From: Sesamum alatum
Lineage: Eukaryota > Streptophyta > Magnoliopsida > Lamiales > Pedaliaceae
Direction of reading: 5' to 3'
Assembly: GCA_034509735.1 (NCBI GenBank)
Contig: JACGWO010000003.1
Coordinates: forward strand, 3,100,001-3,164,000
DNA: 64,000 nucleotides
The notes under the pieces are model-generated. The model did not search any database. It was not told the DNA's origin and was given only the letters and a program-made list of their open reading frames with translations. How positions within the stretch are numbered: position 1 is the first letter of the stretch; every line of letters starts with the position of its first letter. A program made the translations under genes and the position numbers. This document shows positions 12,829-23,438 of the stretch, one piece after another.

Positions 12829-13182
12829 GATAAAATGTGGCACTCATCCAATGAATACGATATGAAGCACAAGTCTTAGTACGACACTCGATGCCCTATC
12901 TCGAGGTCCTCGACTTGGAATATTTCACACCCAACCTTTATCAATTGGTTCCATAACCACCATCTAATATGTGGTCCAACTGTCTAGGTTGACTATGTGG
13001 TCTGTGGGCTTTGTTGTGATGTTTGATAACGGTATAAGCATAGTAAAATGAGCACAACAAAGGTAATGCAAAATAGCGAAATCTTATTTTATTCATTACA
13101 CGTAATATTATCTTACAACGAGTTTGTCAAATAGATTACGTAAAGGCCAATGTAATTGGCTTTTTGGTCACTTACTCTAACA

Positions 13183-13600
13183 ATGACAATAATTTTTAGT
13201 GCCGCTGCCGGGGATCCATTGTGCAAAAGGCTGCACAAGCGATATCCTATAATTCCTTTTAACCTAAATAACCCCTTTTGTTTGTTTTTCTTACCAACAT
13301 TTATCTGAAGCCCCATTACTACCTTAAGAGATGCCCTCATCATGAAATTATAGTTTTGCATCATGTACAAACTTTCTATAACAGTGTTGCCCTTGCTAAT
13401 AGAACTACCATTGATACAATTGTAGGTGGTACGATTATGAGGAAGACACCAATGGAAGTCTACAACTTATTGATGAGATAGCACCCAACATTTTGCATAG
13501 TTTGTGGATGCAAAAACTGCATTATCTGCTCAGATGGCTGCGTTGGCATATAAGATAGATAGCTTTTATAACAACAACTTTATATGAAAAAAAGAGTGAA
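13183..13600 (+). mobile_element. Ty3/gypsy (Athila/Tat-like) fragment: primer site and gag remnant
   Basis: TAGTGCCGCTGCCGGGGA at 13197-13214 closely resembles the TGGCGCCGTTGCCGGGGA site, complementary to tRNA-Asp, that primes many Athila/Tat elements. Downstream on the + strand, about 13365-13480, is a gag-like segment: TFYNSVALANRTTIDTIVGG followed by KTPMEVYNLL. It matches the FYNGL..TR..IDA.AGG..M.KT..EAYELL pattern of Athila gag. A shifted frame near 13508-13560 then reads VDAKTALSAQMAALAYKID, also typical. Stops and frame changes make it a relic. Its LTR was lost or replaced by E1 to its left. Confidence 0.65.
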
Positions 13601-13626
13601 TGGATTTTGTTCAATAACAATTTCTT

Positions 13627-13965
13627 TTGATTGTATATGTTTTCAAAAAATATTTTTATTTTGTCCATCAACAAGAAAACGTGTTCATAATTCTCCATGA
13701 TCATTGGCATAATCCAAATAAACAAAAGTTTATTGCTCTTACAATGTGGTATATTTGGAAAGCTCGTACTGCAGCAGTGTTTCAAAATGAACCAGTAAAT
13801 AAATACCATATTTGACAAAACATTATGACATCTTATCACGAGCAACAATCCGTTAACACACCCTCAGCTAAAACCTTTGACTTTTTACACTATAAATGGA
13901 ATCCACCCTATGAAATTGGTTTAAACTAAATATTGATGGCTTTTCTTTTGGAAATTTGGTGTAAC
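13627..13965 (+). pseudogene. LINE-type (non-LTR) RNase H domain remnant
   Basis: The + strand reads KQKFIALTMWYIWKARTAAV at about 13725-13785, the W.IWKARN.AVF signature preceding the C-terminal RNase H domain of plant LINE reverse transcriptases. About 130 bp on, W-NPP then, in a shifted frame, KLNIDGFSFGNL (about 13924-13960) matches the LN.DGSS.GN start of that RNase H domain. Stops and a frameshift break the frame and the upstream reverse transcriptase is absent. The domain assignment is from remembered family motifs. Confidence 0.6.
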
Positions 13966-14184
13966 ATCCTCAAATATTAACACATAATTATTATTTATTA
14001 GTATAGGAATATGAATATATAGTATGATGAATTATCTAATATTTGTGTTTAGTTAGATATTTAAGAAGGCATGATAAATTCTTGGAGGTACTTGAATATT
14101 GAAAATAATAAAAAGTTGTGGGTTAAAATGAAAGTTGTAAAGATGAGGGGGAGATATAATATCCTTATAAATATATATAAATCC
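13966..14184. other. Short AT-rich spacer between relics
   Basis: No ORF is present. It begins TGTAACATCCTCAAATATT, which resembles the TGTAACACCC start of some gypsy LTRs, but no second copy or end was found. It ends where the E2 LTR starts at 14185. Confidence 0.4.
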
Positions 14185-16382
14185 TGAAAGGACAACCGGA
14201 TCGGCCTGGGAGCGCGAGCGGAAGCGAGAAAGCGAGAAAGGGTGCGTAAATTTAAATCTAATTTAAATAAACGAATCCCAAGGGGTGGACCCTTGGGTGC
14301 TCAACCGGGCGTTCGATGTAGGATGTGTAAATATTAGATATGTATATTAAACACATAGGGCATAGATGTATACATAGAATCAATCAAAACGTAATAAAAC
14401 CGTTACCTTTGATTGTATAGCGTGTGCTCCCGGCTACTTGCGTTGTTCCTTCCCCGAATGCTCACGAAATCCAAACGTATGGATTCTCTAAAGGTGATCC
14501 ACACCATACCGGAAGAAACGCGCGTTCTTCTTGCTAGAAAAGAACGGGTTTGAGAAGGAATTGGTTTAAGAGAAGAACACTATGAATTAGTGCTCTCTTA
14601 GACCTACTTTGTTCTTCCTCTTGATTCAAAACCAAGTGAAGAACACAAGTGAAAGGGGGAGGAGAAAACCGAGAGTTAGAGAGGAAGAGGAGATCCGATT
14701 TTTTTTTTCTTCTTTTTCCTAGAAAAAGATGAATAATGAATCACTTATGCTTGGTGTAGTATATTCTAATATATATACATAATTAATGTGATTATTGGAT
14801 TGTGTCTAGGTTCATCCAAGGATGTCTAAATTCATTCCAATCAATCACTATCAATTCTTCAATCAAGCCTACCAAAATTTATGGTATGATCAAATTATAC
14901 CAAAAGGGAAGAGTTTGATTGGAGTTGATTTGTCTCTTTCCAAAAGAGATAAGTCAACATACCATCTAGCATGAAACATGGCTGATTTTGCTTCCTCCAA
15001 GGGACCATCTCGGCCATGTTTAATTAAGGGAAGAAGTCCAACTTCTTCCTATTCCAAAATAGGAATTATTTCTCCTCTTGGGTAAAATTTAACGGATCGG
15101 GTTTTATCATCATCCAATTACGACGAACCCAACATTAAATCCAACTTAATGTCCATTTAAATTATTCCCGTTGATCTTTTAATCCAATTAAAAGATCCAA
15201 CGTCTCAACTTTCCATATTTAATTGAAAATCCAATTTACCGATTAAACGAAGGCCCGATACAATATTGGCCCGTCCATCCAATGGACTTTCCCTTAAGTA
15301 ATCCAATTACTTATTTATCCTTCGAGATTAACTCCAAGTCAATCTCTTAACCTCCTCGGTGATTTGTGTGTGACCCTTAAGGTTCACCCTCAACTAGACT
15401 TGGGCCCGTGTCCCACAAGGGCCCGTTACCATGGGTGGCCCTCTAGCAACGGTCCATGACACTAGAGACTAGGTGAATTGGTGTGAACATTTAGGCGCCG
15501 ATTCCGTACGGGTACGATCCTTCCGTCTACCGTCTCCCGGCCTCAGTCTAGGGTATGGAATTGAGCGTCGGTTCCCATCCTTGACTAGGCATCTATGCTT
15601 AATACTCGAGACCACGTATGCTTCATTGCATCGACACAGAAAACCATTCCCTGTTCGACCAACCACTGTGGCCACAGCTTTAAACAGCATGAACGTGTCT
15701 CCGAGTGCATAGGAGATACCTCTGTCACATACTGACAGGGGACGGATCCTCTTCTTGGAATCCACCGTCCTCGCTACACATTCCGACTGCACTGGACAAG
15801 GCTTATGATGATCATCTTACAGAATGATCACCTCTCGCTAGATCCAAGATACAGCCGTCCTGTGCACGTGACTGCCATGAGTCCTCAAGTCTAAGGATTA
15901 CTCCCGTACTATCAGGACTGGGGAAAATCAATCATACCGACCAAGCCTCCAAGGCTTCCATATGATGATCCCCGCGAGTCAGTCCAGTCGGCTCGACCCC
16001 AGTCGACCAACCCATCAAGATGAAACACGACACTCATCCAATGAACACGAGTCTTGACGCAAGTCTCAATAGCACTCTCGATGCCTTATCTCGAGGTCCT
16101 CGACTTGAAATGTTTATGACCCAACTCTTAATCAGTTGGTTTCATGACCACCATCCAATGCGTGGACCAACTGCACGAGTTGTTATCCATGGTCTATGGG
16201 CTTTGTTGCGATATAAAGTTAAACACCGTTTTAACAAATGTGAAATGAGCGCAACAAATTAAGCACCAGAAGTGACGAATACTCATTTTACTCATCACAT
16301 AATAATATTACATTTACATCAAGTTGTACAATAGGTTACAAATCGCCAAAACCAATTGGCTTTCTGGTCACCTATTCTAACA
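14185..16382 (-). repeat. E2 3' LTR (family B)
   Basis: About 2.2 kb, starting TGTTAGAATAGGTGACCAGA on the - strand and ending CTTTCA at 14185. The paired CCATGG element lies at 15429-15459 with one end changed. Inverted repeats with a TGG centre run from about 14880 to 15330. A good example is GGAAGAAGT / ACTTCTTCC around CCA at 15029-15049. The polypurine tract abuts its high-coordinate end. Confidence 0.9.
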
Positions 16383-18074
16383 ATCTCCCACTTGAAATAA
16401 AGCCAATCACCCATTGACCTCGAACCTCTTATCCAGATGGTGAGTATGGGCAACTTGCGACATGGGCTTATCAAGTGGATCTGCTATGTTTTTTGCAGAG
16501 CTGACTCGGTCCAACCGAAGTCACTCCTGCTATCCATCTCTCTAAGCAGATGGTAGCGTCTAAGAATATGCTTGGATCGTGATGAGATCTCGGTTCCTTT
16601 GCTAGCGCCATCGCCCCGTTGTTATCATCAAAGATAATTACAGGCTTAGCAATGCTAGGTACTACATCCAACCCTTGGATGTAGCTCATCAACCAAACCA
16701 CTCATTAGCAGCTTCCAAAGCCACTATATATATTTCAGACTCTATGGTTGAGTCCGTCGTGGTAGCCTGCTTGGAACCCTTCCAAGCAACCACGCCACAA
16801 TTTAGCCCAAATATAAAACCAGACTGAGACTTGGCATCATCGTCATCCGACCGGAAGCTAGCGTCGCTATAGCCTTCCAGTACTAACTCTCACCACCGTA
16901 GATCAAGAACATGTCCTTAGTCCTTTTCAGGTACTTCAGGATAGTCTTGACTGCACTTCAGTGTGCCTCCCCGACACACGACTGATATCGACTTGTTATG
17001 CTCAAAGCGAAAGCCACATAAGGTCTAGTGCACTGAACAACATACTGTATGCTGCCTACGGCTGAAGCATAGGGGATGTCCAACATCCGTTTAAGCTCCT
17101 CATCAGTATTAGGAGACTGCTTCTAGGATAACTTGATTCCATGCCTCATAGGAAGGAATCCTCGTTTTGAGTTCTCCATCTTGAATCTCTTCAAGACTTT
17201 CTCAATATACGAGGACTGGGCCATTCCTAACATCTTTCTAGATCTATCCCTGTAGATCTTGATGCCAAGGATGTAGGATGCCTCGCCCATATCCTTCATG
17301 GAGAATTACGTTGACAACCAAGCTTTAGTGGTACCCAACATCTTAGCATCATTCCTAATGAGCAAGATGTCATCCACATAAAGCACCAGAAACGCAATTG
17401 AGCTCCCACTGATCTTCATGTATACACAAGGATCGAACTCGTTCTTGATGAAATCATATCCCCGTATGACTTCATCAAAATGTATGTTCTAACTTCGGGA
17501 AGCTTGTTTGAGGCCATAGATAGACCTTTGGAGACGACAGACCTTCTGCTCTTCTCCAACAGTTGTGAAACCTTCCGGCTGATCCATATAGATCTCTTCC
17601 TCTACGAAACCATTGAGGAAGGCCGTTTTGATGTCCATCTGCCATATTTTATAGTCATACCATGCTGCTATGGCAAGTAGTATCTGAATGGACTTGGCCA
17701 TTGCTACGAGCGAGTAGGTTTTCCTCAAAATCGACCCCGGGTCGTTGAGTATAACCTTTCGCCACAAGCCTGACTTTGAAGGTTGTAACCTCCCCGTTAG
17801 CTCCAAGCTTACGTTTGTAGACCCATTTACACCCTACGGGTTTTACCCCTTTGGGTGGGTCTACTAGGGTCCAAACCTGGTTTGTACCCATTGAGTCCAT
17901 CTCGGATTTCATGGCCTCAAGCCACTTATCCGAATCGATGTCTGACATCGCTTCTCCGTACGTCTTTGGATCATTATCCAATTGACCGGTCAGGCCCAGA
18001 AATCTATACCTATCAGGTGCATGGGATACTCTGGCCGACCTACGGAGGACTGGAACAACATCAATGGGAACTAC
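16383..18074 (-). pseudogene. E2 pol remnant (RT and RNase H)
   Basis: On the - strand an RT N-terminal segment, about 18050-17720, reads NQVWTLVDPPKGVKPVGCKW, then FKVRLVAKGYTQRPGVDFEE. A frame change near 17730 leads into YSLVAMAKSIQILLAIAAWY and IYMDQPEGF (17720-17490). The YVDD catalytic motif is still encoded at 17369-17380. RNase H text (EPRSHH, CLERWIAGV) is visible near 16700-16500. Several stops and frameshifts interrupt the frame. The element shares roughly four fifths of residues with E3 by eye, so it is a separate and older lineage. AAGTGGGAGAT (16383-16393) is its polypurine tract. Confidence 0.85.
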
Positions 18075-19368
18075 TGAAAGAATGCGTGGATCGTCCCGGG
18101 AAAATTGCGCGAATGCGGAAGCTCGGTATAAATTAAAATAGCGGAATTTAAAACATGCTTTTAAAATAAAGAACACGTTTCAAGGGGTGTGCCTTTGAAA
18201 TTTCCCGGGTGTTCGGTGTATCTCATGAATAAATAACACGTAAGCAATCATGGAGGCCATAGGGTTGAAAAATAAAAGAGGCGAAAATGTAAACTGAGAC
18301 CTACCCGTTGTCGTTTTCGTCTTCAACGGCTACACGCGTTGTTCCCCGTTTTGCACCAAGATCTCGATCTTGAGACCCTACAAATCGTGACACACGATCT
18401 ACCCACGTATCTTGCATGTCGTGCTAGCAACGAACAAGTATGTAATTTATTGGAGTGGATGAATCAACAACACGTTATGAATTAACGGTATTGATTCATC
18501 AATGTTCTAATGTTCCAAGAACAAAAGAACAAGAATTATTTTCTTGCTAAGAGAGAGAGGGGGGGGGGGGGGGGGACGAGAGGGAGAGGGAGAGAGTTGT
18601 GTGTGTGTTGGAATTTCATCATCCTTCAAAAGGTGCAAGGCTAGGGGTTTATATAGAGGAGGAGTTTAATCCTCTTTAAACTCCAACTCTTTAGAAGCTT
18701 AATTTGACTAAGATTTTGACCTAGTCAAAGTCCTAGTCACGCTGTCACGCTGTACACCAGAGCTGCACTTGACATGGCTTATGACCAATCAAGAGTATTT
18801 TGGCAATCTCTCACCATATCTAAGATACAAACCTGATGTACAGGTAACTCAGTAGTTTCTCAAGTCAAAGGACTTGACCTGTACCGTTGGAACCGGGAAT
18901 ACACGTCGTACCTTGCTGACCATACTCAAGGTCCTCCGTAAGACGGTTCCCACGAGTCACCTCAGTCAGCTGCTTCCTAGCATGCTAACCCACTAACACT
19001 GCTTAGACGACCTTCGTCACCCGTCGATGAAATACGACAACAGATGCTTAGTGCAAGTATCAAGGGGAATCTCGGTACCCATTTTCGAGATTCCTTGACT
19101 TGGATATTTTCGGACTGATTCGGTAAGACTGATTTCATGGACCTACCTCCAAGCGTAGTCCCAGTCCCCGAAATCGATTCTCAGTCCGTGGGCTTTGTTT
19201 GCGTAGTGAACAGATATGTAATAGCAGATATAAGTGAACGTAAACAAAGTGTTGCCATATGAATTTTCACTTCTGTATTCATAGATGATTTATCAAACAC
19301 TTGAAATTGTCTAGACATAGGTTACATATTCCCGCCAAAATTGGCTTACATGGTCACCTATTCTAACA
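18075..19368 (-). repeat. Left LTR of the array (internally deleted, 3' LTR of E3)
   Basis: It starts TGTTAGAATAGGTGACCATG on the - strand at 19368 and ends CTTTCA at 18075. It is about 1.29 kb against 2.0 kb for its sisters. About 0.7 kb between the CCTAGTCA and CTGTCAC strings (junction near 18737-18748) is missing, including the paired CCATGG element. A TATATAAA box is kept at 18648-18655. A run of 17 G residues follows a GA repeat at 18559-18575. It differs from the middle LTR at many positions. Confidence 0.9.
18648..18655 (-). promoter_or_regulatory. TATA box of the left family A LTR
   Basis: TTTATATA on the + strand is TATATAAA on the sense strand, within CCTCTATATAAACCCCTAG. The same string occurs in every family A LTR with this region, upstream of a CT-rich stretch, and is the likely core promoter of element transcription. 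Confidence 0.75.
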
Positions 19369-19379
19369 ATCTCCCACTT
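19369..19379 (-). promoter_or_regulatory. Polypurine tract of E3
   Basis: ATCTCCCACTT on the + strand reads AAGTGGGAGAT on the sense strand, directly before the 3' LTR. This is the usual plant copia site for priming plus-strand DNA. The same string is found before the 3' LTRs of E2, E4, E5 and the family C element. Confidence 0.9.
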
Positions 19380-19384
19380 GACCT

Positions 19385-22078
19385 TTAAAGCCAATCGCCC
19401 ATATGTCTAATCTCCATCTTCCCAAGATGTTGCGTATGAGCGCTCTGCGACATAGGCTTTGTCAACGGATCTGCTGTGTTGTCTGCTGAGTTGACTCGGT
19501 CCTTCCGAACGTCACCTCTTCCTACCATTTCTCTAAGAAGATGGTAGCGTCTAAGAATGTGTTTGGAACGGTGATGAGATCTCGGTTCCTTTGCTTGCGC
19601 TATTGCACCGTTGTTATCACAGAAGATGACAACAGGCTCGGCGATGCTAGGCACCACACCCAACTCTTGGATGTAGTTTCTCATCCAAACCGCTTCCTTA
19701 GCAGCTTCTGAAGCTGCTATGTATTTAGCCTCTGTAGTGGAGTCAGCAGTGGTTGCTTGCCTGGAACTTTTCCAAGCCACTACTCCTCCATTGAGCTTGA
19801 ATACGTAACCTGATTGAGACTTGGCATCATCGTCATCATACTGGAAGCTTGCGTCGTTAAAGCCTTCCAGGATCAGCTCTCCATTGCCATAGACTAAGAA
19901 CATTTCCTTAGTCCTCCTTAGGTACTTAAGGATGCCCTTAACAGCATTCCAATGTGCGTCTCCTGCGCAGGACTGATATCTGCTTGTTACGCTCAAAGCG
20001 TACGCAATATCAGGCCTAGTGCAGTGGACCGCATATTGGATGCTACCTACGGTAGAAGCATAGGGGATGACTTTCATCCTTTCAAGTTCCTCATCAGTCT
20101 GTGGGGACTGTTTCTTGGACAACTTGATCCCATGCCTCATGGGAAGGAATCCTCGTTTGGAGTTGTCCATTCGATATCTCTTTAGAATTTTCTCCATGTA
20201 CGAGTTTTGGGTGAGTCCTAACATCCTTTTAGATCTGTCCCTGACAATCTGGATGCCTAGGATGTAGGAGGCTTCACCCAAGTCCTTCATGGAAAACTGG
20301 GTTGACAACCATGCTTTTGTGTTTCCTAACATTCTGACGTCATTACCAATGAGCAGAATGTCATCCACATAAAGCACTAGGAACACTATTGAGCTCCCAC
20401 TGACCTTCTTGTATACACAAGGGTCGGATTCGTTTTTGATGAAGTCATATCCCCGTATTACTTCATCAAATCGAATGTTCCAACTTCGGGAGGCTTGTTT
20501 GAGGCCATAGATGGACTTCTGGAGGCGACAGACTTTCTGTTCTTCTCCAGTGACCGTGAAACCCTGCGGCTGATCCATATAGATCTCTTCTTCAACGAAA
20601 CCGTTGAGGAAGGCCGTTTTCACGTCCATCTGCCATATCTCATAGTCATACCATGCTGCTATGGCGAGCAGAATCCGAATGGACTTAGCCATGGCTACAG
20701 GCGAGTAGGTATCCTCAAAATCGACCCCGGGTCGTTGAGTGTATCCCTTAGCTACAAGCCTAGCCTTAAAGGTTGTGACTTCTCCATCAACGCCAAGTTT
20801 GCGCTTGTAGACCCACTTACAGCCCACTGGCTTAACACCTTTCGGTGGATCTACGAGACTCCAAACTTGCTTTTCGCTCATGGAGTCCATTTCGGCTTTC
20901 ATGGCCTCAAGCCATTTCCCGGAGTCGATGTCAGACGTCGCTTCTCCATAAGTCTTAGGATCGTTATCCAAAAGATCGGTCGCACCTAGAAAGCCATATC
21001 TCATTGGAGGTCTGGACTCTCTAGTGGACCTACGGAGAACGGGAACGTCAGTGGTGACTGTGGGCGCTGACTGTATCGGAGCCGGTGGTTCAGGAACCGT
21101 GGCTGGCTGTTCCTGAGGCTGTCCTTCATGCCTAGCATGTTGGACTTCTCGAGGTTGGTCAGCCCTTCGGCTGTCTATCCTGAATCCTCTAAGTGAGGGT
21201 TCCGCGGCTTCTTCTGATGGCTGGATTCCATCACTTGATTCCTCAAGGATCAGCTCATCAGGTTGGATATCCTCCGGGAAGCCTTGCTCCAAGAATACTG
21301 CATGTCTTGAAACAAACACCTTTTGTTCCAAGGGGTCATAAAAGTAATAACCCGCAGTTTCTTTAGGGTATCCAACGAACCTGCATAAGCTAGACCTGGA
21401 TTCTAACTTATCTCCCACTAACCTCTTGACGTATGCGGGGCTACCCCACACTTTCAAGTAGTTGTAGGATGCAGGCTTGCTGTGCCATATCTCATATGGC
21501 GTTTGGGTCAATGTGCTAGTAGGCGCCAAATTCAATAATTTGGCCGCCGTTTCTAGTGCATAGCCCCAAAACGATAAGGGCAATTTGGTAAAACTCATCA
21601 TGGACCGAACCATGTCCAACAGGGTTCGATTCCTCCTTTCAGAGACACCATTTAACTGCGGTGTTCCTGGAGGTGTCCATTCTGATATTATACCATGTTC
21701 TTTTAGATAGTCTAGGAACTCCGTACTAAGGTATTCACCGCCTTGGTCCGACCGAAGGATTTTAATTTTGCAGTTGGTTTGGTTCTCCACTTCAAGTCTG
21801 AATTCTTTAAACCTCTCAAGAGCTTCAGACTTGTACCTCATCAGGTAAACATAACCATACCGTGAATGATCATCGGTGAAGGTTATGAAGTAGGAGAACC
21901 CACCTCGGGCCTGCGTCCTTAGTGGTCCACATACGTCTGTATGGACCAAGTCCAACAGACCTGTGGCAAGCCTGCTTCGTCCTACAAAGGGCCTCTTGGT
22001 CATTTTCCCTCTTAGACAGGACTCACAAGTTGGTAGATCGTTCAAGTCCCCAACCTCTAGGTTCTTTGAGTCTACCAA
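19385..22078 (-). CDS. E3 pol: integrase, reverse transcriptase and RNase H (open frame)
   Basis: An uninterrupted frame of 897 codons ends in TAA at 19385. It lacks its own start because it is the pol part of a polyprotein. It opens with the CC half of the integrase zinc finger (CESC, residues 18-21). The integrase core has D48 (HTDVCG), D111 (SDQGGEY) and E147 (NGVSERRN), a D-63-D-35-E arrangement. The GKPASY-type and integrase C-terminal parts follow, then an RT start at about residue 400 (QVWSLVDPPKGVKPVGCKW). The catalytic YVDD is at about 570-573 (20360-20371). RNase H lies near 735-880, with FNDAS, TTEAKY and CDNNGA segments. All catalytic residues I can check are present, though a Lys replaces the usual second acidic residue of TEAEY. 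Upstream, a one-base insertion at about 22078 disconnects it from gag-protease. It could act only if supplied by frameshifting or if mobilised elsewhere. Confidence 0.9.
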   Translation of the reverse strand: MVDSKNLEVGDLNDLPTCESCLRGKMTKRPFVGRSRLATGLLDLVHTDVCGPLRTQARGGFSYFITFTDDHSRYGYVYLMRYKSEALERFKEFRLEVENQTNCKIKILRSDQGGEYLSTEFLDYLKEHGIISEWTPPGTPQLNGVSERRNRTLLDMVRSMMSFTKLPLSFWGYALETAAKLLNLAPTSTLTQTPYEIWHSKPASYNYLKVWGSPAYVKRLVGDKLESRSSLCRFVGYPKETAGYYFYDPLEQKVFVSRHAVFLEQGFPEDIQPDELILEESSDGIQPSEEAAEPSLRGFRIDSRRADQPREVQHARHEGQPQEQPATVPEPPAPIQSAPTVTTDVPVLRRSTRESRPPMRYGFLGATDLLDNDPKTYGEATSDIDSGKWLEAMKAEMDSMSEKQVWSLVDPPKGVKPVGCKWVYKRKLGVDGEVTTFKARLVAKGYTQRPGVDFEDTYSPVAMAKSIRILLAIAAWYDYEIWQMDVKTAFLNGFVEEEIYMDQPQGFTVTGEEQKVCRLQKSIYGLKQASRSWNIRFDEVIRGYDFIKNESDPCVYKKVSGSSIVFLVLYVDDILLIGNDVRMLGNTKAWLSTQFSMKDLGEASYILGIQIVRDRSKRMLGLTQNSYMEKILKRYRMDNSKRGFLPMRHGIKLSKKQSPQTDEELERMKVIPYASTVGSIQYAVHCTRPDIAYALSVTSRYQSCAGDAHWNAVKGILKYLRRTKEMFLVYGNGELILEGFNDASFQYDDDDAKSQSGYVFKLNGGVVAWKSSRQATTADSTTEAKYIAASEAAKEAVWMRNYIQELGVVPSIAEPVVIFCDNNGAIAQAKEPRSHHRSKHILRRYHLLREMVGRGDVRKDRVNSADNTADPLTKPMSQSAHTQHLGKMEIRHMGDWL
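20360..20371 (-). other. RT catalytic YVDD motif of E3
   Basis: GTCATCCACATA on the + strand encodes Tyr-Val-Asp-Asp, the metal-binding centre of copia reverse transcriptases. It is unchanged here, in E2, in E5 and in E6, but altered in E4. Confidence 0.95.
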
Positions 22079-23438
22079 ACCTTTTCATCCTATCTTGGGA
22101 TATGTGACCTAGCCTAGCGTGCCACAGACGTGCGTTCCCGTTATTATCTAATTTTCGTTTGTGTTGTGCATTGAGGACGAAATTCGTTTGTTGCAAGATA
22201 TAGAGTCCGTTATGTAATGTACCAAGTAGATGAGCAATTCCACACCTCATCAAATAAAAGCAATTTTTATTGATTCTAAACTCATAACCACTATTGTCCA
22301 ACAATGGAATGGAAATGATGTTTTTAATCATACTGGGTACAAAATAAACTTGTTCTAAATCTATGCTAATATTATCACTAATCACTAGAGTGGCGGATCC
22401 TACTGCTTCTGCCGAGATGGCCTTGCCATTCCCAAGCTTCAGGATCATGTCCCCGCTACCTAGTTTTCTGCTTCTTTTCAACACCTGTAAGTCATTGCAA
22501 ATGTGAGCTCCACAGCCGGTATCTAATACCCAAGAGGCAGAACTAGTGAGCATATTAACCTCAATCACATATATACCTTGGTTCGAGAAGAGTTTGGGGC
22601 ACTCTCTCTTCCAATTCCCTTTCTCACGGCAGTTGATACATATGTCATATGCCTTTGACTGTTGCTTGGAGACAACCTTTCCCTTTCCTTTGCCTTTCCC
22701 CTCTTTCGCAATGGGAACACTCTTAGTGTTCGTAGCTGCTTTGACGGCCTTTCCCTTCCCTTTCTTCTTTTTCCAACGTCCGGCACCCTTGCCTTTCGTA
22801 TTAGAAGTTGAAGCACCTCCAAACAATACCGAAGGCGTGGACTTCTTAGTTGTTGCCTCGTATTGCACCAACATATTGATCAACTCATGAATGCCTTTCT
22901 CAAGTGCGTTCATGTTGTAGTTGACGATAAATTGGTCAAAGGAGGGTGGGAGTGACTGAAGGATCACATCTATGTACGATTCATTATCGAGACCTGCCTT
23001 TAGGTCCTCGAGCTTTTCCACCAGGGTAAGCATTTTAACCCCGTGCTCTTGTACAGAGGATCCTTCTGTCATTTTAGTTCCAAAGAACGCCTTGGTCGCG
23101 ACATACCTAGTATGCCGGTCTGGGACTACATAGCAATCCTTTAGGCGAGCCATAATGGAAGGGACATCGTCTAGCCTTTCATACTGCTTCTGAATCTCAT
23201 TGGTCATCGAAGCAAGTATGATGCTACGGACCTTCCGGTTATCCTTATGCCAAGTCTCGAACGTCTCACGTTCTTCTGGCGTGGATCCTTCCGGTAAGGT
23301 CCTAGGGAGAGGCTCGTCCATGACGTAGCCTTGATTCTCGTAATCTAGGATTATCCTGAGATTTCGCAACTAGTCGTTGTAGTTTGTTCCATTGAATTTG
23401 TTTGTCTCAAGAATGGTGGAAAGTGGGTTCTTAGACAT
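22079..23438 (-). pseudogene. E3 gag, protease and start of integrase
   Basis: The frame should start at ATG 23436-23438 (MSKNPLST...). Codon 23, Trp (TGG) in E6, is TAG here (23370-23372). After that the frame is open to about 22078. It includes the UBN2-type gag domain (DYENQGYVMDEPLP to VNYNMNALEKGIHE), a Lys/Gly-rich stretch and a zinc knuckle at 22599-22640 with its His changed to Asn (CINCREKGNWKREC). The aspartic protease active site DTG is at 22515-22523, and the HH half of the integrase zinc finger is LWHARLGHISQDR. One extra A in CTACCAAACC at about 22078 shifts the frame relative to E4. Two lesions plus the knuckle change make this gag defective. Confidence 0.9.

Larger units (their letters stand above)
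8511..13182 (-). mobile_element. E1: truncated, decayed Ty1/copia retrotransposon (5' half)
   Basis: The element is read on the - strand, so its 5' LTR is at the high-coordinate end. In element order it has a 5' LTR (13182-10842), a primer-binding site (10839-10828), a long leader with GC island (10827-9017) and the first part of gag (9016-8511). It ends abruptly in AT-rich DNA, so protease, integrase, RT, RNase H and the 3' LTR are missing. Its leader motifs (CACGACTCGTG pair, Met-tRNA primer site, GC island) match the elements further right, but it is much more diverged, making it one of the oldest insertions here. Confidence 0.85.
10842..13182 (-). repeat. E1 5' LTR
   Basis: On the - strand it begins TGTTAGAGTAAGTGACC (from 13182) and ends beside the primer site, close to the TG...CA pattern of the other LTRs. 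Shared LTR text includes the GGGTACACCCCTTGG type block, the CCTAGTCTCTAGT block and the paired CCATGG element at 12084-12114. A run of inverted repeats with CCA centres (TGG on the sense strand) occurs at 11760-12000. An insertion of roughly 127 bp near 12702-12828 interrupts it. The matching 3' LTR is absent. Confidence 0.8.
14185..18074 (-). mobile_element. E2: 3' half of a copia element with a family B LTR
   Basis: In element order this carries part of pol (18074-16395), the polypurine tract (16394-16383) and the 3' LTR (16382-14185). It is cut at 18074/18075 by the first LTR of the family A array, and its 5' half is not found on the other side of that array. The LTR is of the same family as the solo LTRs at 41408-52681 and 54476-56690, ending GTCCTTTCA against GTCCTTCA. 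Confidence 0.85.

Noticed and set aside
13971..14184. A gypsy LTR starting TGTAACATCC
   Set aside because: There is no matching end, no second copy and no primer site beside it; a ten-base resemblance is not enough.
20495..20989. A 164-codon + strand ORF, repeated at 28744-29238
   Set aside because: It is the antisense shadow of the RT coding region and is kept only because the RT sequence is kept.
22546..22890. A Phe/Pro-rich + strand ORF (also 30795-31139, 37562-37858 and 61632-61928)
   Set aside because: It is antisense to the Lys/Gly-rich part of gag in each copy, so it is not a separate gene.
19385..23438. E3 as an intact autonomous element
   Set aside because: Gag has a stop at codon 23 and a changed zinc-knuckle His, and a one-base insertion at about 22078 separates gag-protease from pol.
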